NCBI GenBank assembly: GCA_029378245.1
Contig: JARKIF010000011.1
Coordinates: 1,240,001 to 1,304,000, forward strand
Source of the DNA: Roridomyces roridus
Lineage: Eukaryota; Basidiomycota; Agaricomycetes; Agaricales; Mycenaceae
Reading direction: 5' to 3'
DNA: 64,000 bases
In this document: positions 42,426 to 51,816 of the stretch, piece by piece
How the letters are laid out: every line of letters begins with the position of its first letter
How positions within the stretch are numbered: the first letter of the stretch is position 1
Translations under genes and position numbers: made by a program
The notes under the pieces: generated by a model
Told to the model about the DNA's origin: nothing
Database searches by the model: none
Seen by the model: the letters and a program-made list of their open reading frames with translations, nothing else

Positions 42426-45400
42426 ATGCAGCTTCCCACTCTCCTCTCCCTCCTCTTCCTCTACGCCGTTAACGCAAGGCTGGAAGTCCGCGATGGGCAA
42501 ACTGCGACTCTCATCACCTTCCCTGCAACGCCCACCGATCTCGGATTAAAACGAATCCCTGATGATGCACATCCGTTCATCGCACCTGGGCCGCATGACC
42601 AGCGTGGTCGTAAGTCTACTTTTATTCTGTCCTTCCTGTCGGACTAGCGCGCTGACTATGCATTGTAGCTTGTCGTCAGTCATTTAAGCGGTCCAATATC
42701 CCGTGTATGGGCTAACGAATTGCAGCTGGGATGAACACCCTCGCGAACCACGGCTATATCCCCAGAAAGTGGGTCTTTTGTGATTCGACTGCAAACCTGA
42801 CTGATAAATATGCCACCTAGCGGCATCGCAACGTTTGAGGAAGTTGTGCTCGGTTCGGTGGAGGTGTATGGCAGATATATTGTGCAAAAAGTTTTTGCAA
42901 CTTCAGCTCAAGGTACAACTACAACTTTGGTTCTGAGAACTACAACTTTGGTTTTGACAACTACAACTTCAGTTTTTACAACTACAACTTCAGTTTTTGA
43001 CTTGGCAACTTCAATCTTCTGCCCACAACTTCAGTCTTGGCCTGTAACTTCGCTTCCGGTAACCATCACTTTCACTAAGCAGCATTGTTCCAGATCACCA
43101 GTGATAGAGTGATTGATGCAGTGATGGCACTTTCTTGGATTGATGACCCAACCAGAAGGTCAGTGCGCTGGCGAGACTATGGCCGGATAATCATTCCAGC
43201 ATTTCATCGAAGCCAGGCACTGTCTGTGACTCTGTGTCCACACAGTGCTCGGCGCTCAGGTGGGAAGAGATACATCAATCTTTGATGGCTTGGTTGAAAA
43301 TCGAATATCACAGCACGAACGGTTGTTTCAATCAATGTAAGCCAGTGGATTGAGTAATTGAGTGTTCTCGAAGACTATAGTGCCTTATTATCCACCCTCA
43401 CTGGGTCAAGGAGTACAATCCTTGAAGGACATGGTTATAGCAATGGTTGAAATTAAACTCTTGAGTCTTGACGACGCTAGATCGATGTTTCAACACACAT
43501 CATTTGCTGTCCCGGGCGGAATTGATTTGCATCAATTGGGTTAAATCTCGCCCTCGTAGATATTACACAGCTTGCTGGGGTTTTGGTGTTTTGAGGTCCT
43601 GGTGAAGCCAGCAATATTGGTATTCTTGGGCTAGTGATGGGTCGGTCCGGTTCGGTTCGCGTTCGGGGTCCTTTTCGCCGAACGCCGAACGTGAACGCCG
43701 CGTTCGGTTCAGTGAACTCCCGAACCTTGAACCTGAACGCGCGTTCACGTTCAGTTCGGCGTTCAAACGCGTTCGAACTCCGGATTTTCCCGGTGATAAT
43801 CTAAGCAAAATCCACGGTACGGTGAGCTTCCAATGTGGTTGGGGCAGCACTCAATAACACAGACTGGGCACCCAGTGCAATTTTACGTGCGCAACGCCCC
43901 TACAACCCGAATCGCGCCACTTTGATGCGCCATCATGCATCAACACGGATCACCAGACGGCCCGCACCGACCCAGCACACTCTGAGACTGTGTTCTGGTT
44001 GGATAAAAGGTGTAGGTGTCAATGTTTCTATTCATTCAAGGAGTCTCAAGCTGGTAATAACTCTGGAATTGCATTCAAAGTGACAAAAATGGCGGCTTTC
44101 GGTTCAATTTCGCGTTCGCGTTCGAACGCGCTGACTCCCGCCCGAACGCTGAACCGGACTTCGCGTTCACGTTCAGCAATTTGCTGAACCTGAACGCTGA
44201 ACGGGGTTCGGTTCGGTTCGGTTCAGGTTCGAACCGCGTGTTTGAACCGGACCCACCCACCACTATCTTGGGCACTACTTAGGGCTCCGACCCGGCCGTC
44301 GCTCTGACGGCCGTCATGGGAGGTCGGGAGGTCGGACGGGCCCACCCGACCGTCAGACCATGTTGCGAGGCCTCAAAACGGCCGGGTGGTACCCGTCAGA
44401 CCCGTCACGGCCGTCATGACGGGTCGGAGCGGTGACAGCCTGTGCCTCCAGCTAAATCGACCATCCGATTGATGTCAACGTGATGCCGGCAAGTCAAAAT
44501 TACGGATTGATACTCGGGAAGCCTCCAGAATTGCTCCAGAACCAGCCAGAACCGCCATCGGGAAGATTGCCGATGACCCATGTGCGCCACCCCTGGAGCA
44601 TCAAGTAATGATGGCAGCTCGGCATGGTTAGTTAGCCGAGGACCCGTCACCACCCGTCATGGCCCGTCGACACGGGTACCCCGTCAGCCAAAGAACCGGA
44701 CCCGGACCCGGCCGTCAAAATTGTGGCTTCAGAGGGCTGTACGGCCGGGCCGGCACCCGTCGTGACGGCTCGTTGACCCGTCATTTTGATGGTCGGGTCG
44801 GAGCCCTAGCACTACTCTCTGAGGATCCATAGTTGAATTGATCCCCCAACAAACTCCAAGATTCCCACAGTTGAATTTCCATTTCAACAGCCTAAGAAAC
44901 TAGAAACTTGTAAGGGTTGCCACCATGTCTCGGCAATCAAGCCAACTCGGCAGACAAACGGCACAGCCCAGCGCTCAGTTGAACAACAAGCCGCGGCACT
45001 GCGGCAGTGGCGCCATGGGACAGCGGGGCGCAGCTATTAGGTAGTTTGTTCTATTCAGTCGGTAGCTAAGTACCCGTAGCTCAGGCATTCTTGTCCGAGT
45101 ATCACCCACAGGCAACGATCTCGTGTTCTGCGACTTCTCATCTGAAATTTCAAGTTGAGAACCCCGCAGTCTCACCAAACTCCGGAATGATGGCTTGGCT
45201 TAATGGCCCTGATTAAATTGCCAAAACTTGAATAAAACCCACTATTCTGGCCTAGCCTGCCGCCCAGATACTGCTCCCGCCTCCCGCTCCCAAGCTTTCC
45301 ACAGCAGTCCAATGGATGATCTGAATCCACTGGCAGAACCGGGAGCTTACTTAACCTTGACATCAAGTTGTGGGAAACCATCGTGAAGTTGCATTCTGCA

Positions 45401-46846
45401 AGTTAAAGTTGTAGTTGTACCCACACGAAGTTGCAGGTAGCAGAATTGTAAGTTGTATCCTTGCCAATCAAAGTTGTATTCCAAAAGTTGCAAGTTGAGA
45501 GTGAAATCAGGCGAAAAATCACAAGGTTGCAGTAAATACTTTTTGCACGCTATATCGCCCATAGAGGTGCTTGTGGAGGCTTTCCTAGGCCAATCAGCAC
45601 CTGACACCTCCCCTTCTAGGCGTACAACCTCGAAATTAATCTTGCTGGCTTCATCGCTGCGGGGAACATGGTACCTCCTCCCCCTCCCGAGTTATGAATT
45701 CGCCGACTGACTGAAGCTTTTTCGTTGAGCTCATGCGAGGCAACCCGTTCGTGAACAAAATATCCATTGGTGGAGTCTCGCCTCTCGTTCCTCCCCTTCC
45801 AGGAGGAATCGGTGGTAATGCGACGGGCGGGATATCCAAGCATGGTGGATTTGAAGGTATGTCACCTTTGAAATCGTTCGTTTCCTCCAGCTGAATTTAC
45901 ATGACCAGGGGATGCGTCGATGACTCGAGCGGACGCGGCCATTGGAGACAACAAGGACTTCCAGAGCATCCTCTACGATCTCGTACGTTCCTACTCGTGC
46001 TTTCCTATACCATGTGTAATTCACTTGTACCCAGGATCTCTTGCCTTTGGGCCAATTTGGCGACGACGGACCAGAGGGACCGAACACGCTTTTCAATGTA
46101 CAGACTATGAGTGCGATCAAGCAACGGAATTTGCAGATGAACCAGATGATCGACCCTGAGGTGAGTCGGCGGCGTTCCCAGCGCGATTTTGAAGTTATAA
46201 GGATACTTATTGTCGGCTGCTAGTTTCATTTCACTCCGATACGCGTCGCCGGATCGTTCACCGAGGCGGCTTTCATCTTAGGGTGAGCGACCGTTCTTGC
46301 ATTCAACCATTCGCATCACTCATGCGGCGTCCTTCAGCATCTTCGCAAATGGTGACAGCTCCATTCGGTGCTTGGCCCACTTCATCTTTCTAATATCAAG
46401 TCTCCAGGCACGACGAATCAATCCTCCCTCTCAACAGTTGGCTCGTTCCTCCGGAATCAAACGTTCCCGTCCAACTGGCACCGTGCGGCGGGCCCGGTGT
46501 CTCTCGGCGGGCTCTCAGGGGAGATCCAGGCGGGAGTCGACCCCAATATCGTCGTGGCTTCGCATAATGACGCACAAGGCAATCTCGTACCGGATACTCC
46601 GCCCCCAGCGCCGTTTGATGCTAACCCCGTAAGTAACCCCTCGTCTATTGCATTTGCTAGATACTAAACACTTTCTAGGGCTGCGAATTTTACTTTGATC
46701 TATTTGCGAACATGCCTGCAGGCCTCGCAAATGTCACGGGGGTGTTCAAGCAGAATGTTGATTTGCTGACGAGTCTGGTTAGGGCGTCCGTGGCTGGGGC
46801 TGCCTGTAATCAGACGTTGGTACCGTTTGGACCGCCGGACAACTAA
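42426..46846 (+). CDS. Heme-thiolate peroxidase UPO3, interrupted by an intronic transposon
   Basis: Exons: 42426-42609, 42669-42674, 42726-42768, 42821-42863, then after the insertion 45620-45670, 45730-45856, 45909-45982, 46035-46160, 46224-46282, 46338-46351, 46408-46628, 46679-46846; all phases agree (371 residues). It has a signal peptide, P-C-P (Cys63, on a 6-nt microexon), N-T-L-A-N-H-G-Y-I-P-R and F-E-G-D-A-S-M-T-R-A-D. F-G-D-D-G-P-E-G and the C-terminal Cys pair are also present. The fourth intron, about 53 nt in UPO4, is swollen to 2756 nt by a transposon placed on its donor site. No stop or frameshift was found in the exons, so the coding capacity is complete if the giant intron is spliced from G-A-G|GTGTAT. 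It is convergent with UPO4. Confidence 0.85.
43624..44273. mobile_element. hAT-type MITE 1 with 8-bp target duplication
   Basis: The element is 43632-44265 (634 bp), flanked by a perfect 8-bp direct repeat TCTTGGGC (43624-43631, 44266-44273). Terminal inverted repeats: TAGTGATGGGTCGGTCCGG on the left and TAGTGGTGGGTGGGTCCGG from the right. The start TAGTG and the 8-bp duplication are typical of the hAT superfamily. GTTCGGTTC and GAACGC words crowd both ends. No transposase. It is nested in the 2.7-kb element of UPO3. Confidence 0.92.
44272..44816. mobile_element. hAT-type MITE 2 with 8-bp target duplication
   Basis: The element is 44280-44808 (529 bp), flanked by GCACTACT on both sides (44272-44279, 44809-44816). 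Terminal inverted repeat TAGGGCTCCGACCCG. The subterminal word is CCCGTC/GACGGG. Its left target copy overlaps the last two bases of MITE 1's right target copy, so the two are only 14 bp apart and one landed beside the other. Confidence 0.92.
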
Positions 46847-47349
46847 TTCTAGTGATTCGAGCTAATATTCCTTGGGCATCTTATTTTGTTCTCTGACTGT
46901 CGAATCCAATCCGGGTCCTCTGTTGTGGGCCGATTATACCAAAGCTGGATGTCAGAATCCCAGCCTCCAGGTAATGTGCATGGGTTGGAAATTGAGCTGC
47001 TTGCCCGGGAACCTCGTTCGATTCGATCCCAGGCTTGGTTCGATCGTGCTTCGGCTTTTTGTCTTTTCACCCCCCGCAGCGCTGACTCAAGCTGCCATCA
47101 ACAGCGGCGGTTCTTGGACTCGATAGGGAGCCCGAGAGTTTGCAGAACATACTACAGGACGCCTTGCCCAATTAGTAAAAGATGTGGGTGGCAGAGAACC
47201 AGAAGCCGGGCTCGAGTCGAACGAGGTTGGCATCCTGGAACAAATTATGATTCGTTCACATTATGGAGTGCCCGACAGTGAATTCGCAATCCGATGCTTC
47301 TTTATGTAATTTGAGATTCAGACAATGAACATAGAAGAACCGCAAAATC
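46847..47349. other. Intergenic between convergent UPO3 and UPO4
   Basis: Two 3' flanks; no gene or repeat recognised. Confidence 0.5.
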
Positions 47350-49073
47350 CTAGTTATCCGGCGGTCCAAACGGCGCCAGTGTCTGATTACACGCCGACCC
47401 ACCCACAGACGCTCTCACCGCATTCGCCAGCAAATCCACATTCTGCTTCAACACCCCCGTCGCATTCGCGAGTCCCGCAGGCATGTGTGCGAATAGATCA
47501 AAGTAAAATCCGCACCCCTAGAAAACGTTCATGTCAGCGTCTGCAATGCCACTAGGGGAGATTGATGCGATTGGGCTGACTTACGAGGTTAGCATCAAAC
47601 GGCGCTGGGGGCGGGGTATCCGGGACGAGGTTCCCTTGTGCGTCATTATGCGAAGCCACAACGATGCTGGGGTCAACCCCCGCTTGGATCGCCAGGGCAG
47701 TCCCGCCGAGAACCAGGCCCGACACCGGGGCCGCCGCGCGGTGCCAGTTTGGTGGGAAAGTTTGGTTCCGGAAGAACGAGCCGATTGTGGAGAGGGAAGA
47801 TTGATTCGTCGTGCCTGGATAGACAGACATGATATTAGAAAGCTCAAGTGAGATGAAGATTCGACGTGGACCAACCATTTGCGAAGATGCTAAAGAATGC
47901 GCGCAGTGTGAGTGATGATTCGAATTAAGATGAATAAGCTCACCCTAAGACAAAAGCAGCTTCGGTGAATGATGCTACGGCGCGTATCGGAGTGAAGTGA
48001 AACTAGCAGCCGTGAATACGTGCTTATCTTGATGTCTTCAAAAATCGCGCACCTCAGGGTTAATCATTTGATCCATCTGTAGATTCCGCTGCTTGATGGC
48101 ACTCATGGTCTGTACGTTGAAAAGCGTGTTCGGTCCCTCCGGCCCGTCGCCGCCAAATTGGCCCAAAGACAAGAGGTCCTAGAGTAGAAAATGAAATCAA
48201 TTCCATCAGAAAACACAGGAAGCAACGTACCAGATCGTATAGGATGTCCTGAAAATCTGCATTATCTCCAATGGCAGCGTCAGCCCGAGTCATCGACGCA
48301 TCCCCTTTTCATGTAAGGTGAGCCCGGGAAACAGAATGGAAACGCTCGCATACCTTCAAATCCACCATGTTTGGACATCCCACCAGTTGCACTGCCACCA
48401 ATCCCTCCGGGAAGAGGAGGAACGAGAGGCGATTCCCCACCGATGGATAGTTTGTTGACAAACGGGTTACCGCGCATGAGCTCAAGAACTCCGTTAGCTG
48501 ACGGATTTACAACTCGGGAAAGAGAGCTAGAGATACCATGTTGCCGGCGACGATGAACGCGGCAAAGTTGATTTCGAGGTTGTACGCCTAAAAGGTGAGG
48601 TATCAGGTGTTGATTGAAGTATGAAATCTTCCAGAAGCACCTCCACCGAACCGAGGACGATTTCTTCAAACGTTGCGACCCCGCTAGGTGGCATTGTTGT
48701 CAGCCAGGTTCATGGTTGAGAAGATAAAAGCCCACTTTCTCGAGATATAGCCGTGGTTCGCGAGCGTGTTCATCCCAGCTGCAATTCGTCAGCCCATTCA
48801 CAGGACATTGTGCCGCTTGAATGACTGACGACAAGCTACAATGGACGGTCATTCCAGGTACCAGAAAAAGAGTGAACAAGCGAACTTACGCCCACGCTGG
48901 TCGTCCGGCCCAGGTGCGATGAACGGATGTGCATCGTCGGGAATTTGTTTCAATCCGAGATCGGTGGGCGTTGCAGGGAATGTGATGAGAGTCGCAGTTT
49001 GCCCATCGCGCACTTCCAACTTGGCAGCAACGACGCGGAGGAAGAGGAAGGAGAGCAGAGTGGGAACCCGCAT
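47350..49073 (-). CDS. Heme-thiolate peroxidase / unspecific peroxygenase, UPO4
   Basis: Twelve exons agree in phase: 49073-48890, 48835-48830, 48778-48736, 48683-48641, 48587-48537, 48480-48354, 48304-48231, 48178-48053, 48002-47944, 47889-47876, 47814-47585, 47517-47350 (374 residues). Signal peptide (L-L-S-F-L-F-L-R-V-V-A-A), P-C-P with Cys63 on a 6-nt microexon, F-E-G-D-A-S-M-T-R-A-D. F-G-G-D-G-P-E-G replaces F-G-D-D. F-A-N-G-T-T-N-Q-S-S and the C-terminal Cys pair are present. This is the closest relative of UPO3, with the same intron set but without the transposon, so it gives the reference for the uninterrupted fourth intron. A secreted H2O2-dependent oxygenase by family. Confidence 0.92.
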
Positions 49074-49124
49074 CGGACTCGAATGGCGAGGGAGTAAGTG
49101 GGTGCATACACTGCGGCGTCTTGT

Positions 49125-49132
49125 GCTTTTAT
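49125..49132 (-). promoter_or_regulatory. TATA-like element of UPO4
   Basis: GATAAAAG on the minus strand, 52-59 nt upstream of the UPO4 ATG. Confidence 0.5.
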
Positions 49133-49429
49133 CCCAGTCCCGGACCGTGAGGAGAGATCAGAGAACTGAATCGCCCTGAGCGCTCAGCGCTGAGCTATCC
49201 TTGTTTTAGCGGCGGAGTGAGGTAAGTGACAGCATCCTGGTACATAGTTCCTGTCCTTGTCCACATGACGGATTCATCCCGCCGAGGAGCCCCATCCCAC
49301 AGAACTCACCGAGCAGGCCTCCATCATCGAGAAGGTAAAACGTACTCTGGTACTCTGCATGCGATCCTCGACTGAGATTCGAGTAGACAGTGTCTTTGCC
49401 ACATATCGCACGTCCCCACCCTTCGTGTG

Positions 49430-49655
49430 TCCACCGCTCACACCGGGAAAATGCCTGGGAAGCCGGCGTGGCATACACCGCAGTTGCAGCATATCGCCGA
49501 ACTTAGGCGAGCCAGTCAGCATTGTTAGATTCTCGGAAACATCGGAAGATGGGGTCCTCGGCTTGCAAAGAAGACGTTCTTTCAAGAAAAGCGTCAGATG
49601 CCGCAGATAAGAATGTAAGTGCGCGCTCACATGGGCGCGGGTACCAATTGAATGG
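49430..49655 (-). promoter_or_regulatory. UPO upstream homology block, copy of UPO4
   Basis: Read on the minus strand it contains GTGAGCGCGC, TACATTCTTATCTGCGGCATCT, AAGCCGAGGACC and GATGTTTCCGAGAAT, matching the block before UPO3 over more than 200 bp. Confidence 0.65.
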
Positions 49656-49884
49656 GGTGTGTATCCAACAGCGCTGACCCCCTGGATTGTGAGTCACCTG
49701 AGAGCCCGTATTTGCAAACTGCGCACGGTCATTTCAGACCGAGTTCTGTTCCGTTTGTTTCCCCGCCGGAGGGAGGTCGCGGTGGAGGGCGCAGGCCACC
49801 GGGGATGGCGGGGATAAGTAATGCCGGCTGAGCGAGGGGTGCATCCCGACGTCGGATGAGTTACTTATGCGAGTCCTGTCACAT

Positions 49885-50501
49885 TAGGGGCAGTCAGAGT
49901 AGCCGATTAAGCACCGATTATGCTGGCGATTATGCATCCGATTCTGGAGCTCCAAATCGTGGGATAATCGAGAATTGTCTTAATCGTCGAATCGCGTGTA
50001 CAAGCGGCTCTGGAGCCGCTTGTACACGCGATTAACGCGACGATTCTTGATTGCTCCTCATGCACTGGCAAACACCAGTCATAACCACAGGCCCTCTTTC
50101 ATTCTGAGACTGTAAACCACATGAAAAATATTGGTTTGACCGGTTCAAATGACTGTACAGCTCACTGGTACCATCCGGATTTTCCTCGGCAAGATAAGCA
50201 CAGAAGCTCATGATCCAGGCTGGAAAAAAATTCAGACTTTCTCTCAGCAGGTGCCGAGATGTTTCTGGCAGCACACTCATCTATTTCTGGAGCAAACAAC
50301 AAGTGTGCAGTACCATACATGCCCATATGTTGGTTTTTGTGTTCAGAATCCGCGCTATAATCGGCGCCAAAATCGAAATCAAGGTTGGGGCGGTCAAAGT
50401 CAGAATCCGATTATGCCGGTTATCATCATTTTTTATTTCCAGAATCACGACCATAATCGTGGCCATAATCCCTGCTGAATCGTCTACTCTGACTGCCCCT
50501 A
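49885..50501. mobile_element. TIR element (hAT-like ends) with central palindrome
   Basis: Ends are inverted: TAGGGGCAGTCAGAGTAG on the left and the same 18 bases read inward from the right, then CCGATTAAGC versus ACGATTCAGC. Length 617 bp. The word CGATTATG/CATAATCG is repeated inside both ends. The TAGGG start resembles hAT elements, but no matching 8-bp flanks were seen (left TGTCACAT, right TTGAGTGG), so the superfamily and the exact event are open. No coding capacity. Confidence 0.75.
49990..50033. repeat. Perfect 21-bp-arm palindrome
   Basis: AATCGCGTGTACAAGCGGCTC and its exact complement are separated by only TG. Flanking TTAATCGTCG and CGACGATT extend it imperfectly. It can form a strong hairpin and lies inside the TIR element. 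Confidence 0.95.
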
Positions 50502-51437
50502 TTGAGTGGATTCAAGGAGATCAGAGTAGACACAGCTTCGAGGAGTATGAACAGTCGCTTGGGGGACGCCGCCGAGCTCTGAACAAGCTCTGGATTATCC
50601 ACGTGGCAACTTTGCGGAGACGAGAAGGGGATTGCCACAAGATTGTCACGAAGCGAAGGAGTGGATGGAAAACCAGAAGCCTTGAAGCGCGAAACAGAGC
50701 CTTGCAACGCCCAGGTCTTTCAGCGGCCGAGGCGGAGATCCGGATGGGATGACAAAGCCGATCATTGATCAATTCCCAGCTCCGGGAATCAGAATCAGAT
50801 CCTCGGAGCTCACAACAAGTCTCCAATGCGCTCAAAGGTTGCTCAAAGGTGCTCCAACGCCTCAGTAGGCGACTGATTAAATAACAGGATACAGTTGGAC
50901 TTGGAGCAAAAATCAACCGTCGACGGTACTTATTCATCTAACAATCGCTACACTCGATTCGAACGAGAGCTTGCGAGCATTTTCGGAGGGGGGGGGCTTT
51001 ACAGATACCTTTCTGGATCATTAAATACTGTGTTCCTCTACGGTGGTAGCCTGCCAGCAACCTGATTGTACCATCGGCCATCATCCTATCACAAATCCGT
51101 TGATCGGCTCGCCATCCAGGGTCCACAGGATACCAACAGAATGGAGCAGATAGAGTACTCCGCAGAATGAGCAGGCGATAGGGGTCTCAAATTCGAACGA
51201 GGCTGCAACCCGTCCGTTCACCGGCGCGTCGTGTTGGTTCGTTCTAGCAAGTTCTTGCTGAGCAACGAGGAGTCAGCGTTCAACTTGAAGTCGGTGGAGT
51301 TGAACACATGGCGCCTCGTCGTCACTGGATTGCTACCATCTTTCAGCATTGGAGTGCTGCCTGGGTTACCAGGCTACGTACACAGTTCAAATTCCAATCC
51401 GGTGCCAAGCACCCCGGTTTCCAACCATGCAATCTGG
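50502..51437. other. Intergenic, no gene seen
   Basis: Upstream of the small secreted peptide gene. Contains a G-run at 50988-50996. No gene recognised. Confidence 0.45.
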
Positions 51438-51444
51438 TATAAAT
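51438..51444 (+). promoter_or_regulatory. TATA box of secreted peptide gene
   Basis: TATAAAT about 111 nt upstream of the ATG at 51555, followed by an AAC/CCAACC-rich leader. Confidence 0.5.
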
Positions 51445-51554
51445 GGGACGCCTCTGGTACGGACTCCCTCCCAACTTATACACCACATTTAACTCCCTTC
51501 ACCACCAACCAACCAACCATCCTTCCTCGCGAGCCGAGTCATATTAAATTCACA

Positions 51555-51816
51555 ATGCGCTTCACCGTCCTCATCGTCACCCTGTTCGCGACCTACGCCG
51601 CCGCCGCGTCGCTCGAGAAGAAGCAATGCTACCCTGCTTCCTGCGTACGTCCTCTCCGCCTCCTCTCCGGGAGTCGACTCATACTCTTGTAGGATTGCAA
51701 CGAGAGCGGTTGCTCGAGCTCCAGCCCCGCTTGCTGCGCGGTGAGTGGTGATCCACCTGTGTTGCTGACGGCTGACGGATTGGTTCCTGTTGCAGAATGG
51801 GAGCTGCCCCTGCTGA
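51555..51816 (+). CDS. Small secreted 8-cysteine peptide precursor (52 aa)
   Basis: Exons 51555-51644, 51693-51740 and 51796-51816 give 52 residues. Residues 1-18 form a clear signal peptide (R-F-T-V-L-I-V-T-L-F-A-T-Y-A-A-A-A). L-E-K-K follows and could be a Kex2-like processing site. The remaining 29 residues contain eight cysteines in the order C-x4-C-x-C-x4-C-x6-C-C-x4-C-x-C, ending S-C-P-C. Both introns are ordinary GT-AG, and the exon borders fall neatly between cysteine blocks, which argues for a real gene despite its size. No known family is recognised; the architecture fits effector-like or metal-binding peptides, but function is open. Confidence 0.75.

Larger units (their letters stand above)
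42861..45569. mobile_element. TATGGCAG-family TIR transposon in UPO3, with 6-bp target duplication
   Basis: The element is 42867-45563 (2697 bp), flanked by the direct repeat GAGGTG (42861-42866 and 45564-45569). The left end TATGGCAGATATATTGTG continues with CAAAAAGTTTTTGCAACTT. The right end read inward is TATGGGCGATATAGCGTG followed by CAAAAAGTATTT. Both subterminal zones are full of the word CAACTT/ACAACTTT, in mirrored orientation (42895-43060 and 45380-45520). No transposase frame was recognised, so it is non-autonomous despite its length. Two hAT-type MITEs have later jumped into it. Terminal bases and duplication length link it with the 694-bp element at 15081; the superfamily is not identified. 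Confidence 0.85.

Noticed and set aside
43085..43560. Short frames inside the UPO3 transposon as transposase
   Set aside because: They are at most about 65 codons and lack any transposase motif.
42426..46846. UPO3 as a plain pseudogene
   Set aside because: All exons and phases are intact and the insertion is on an intron boundary, so loss of function is not shown.
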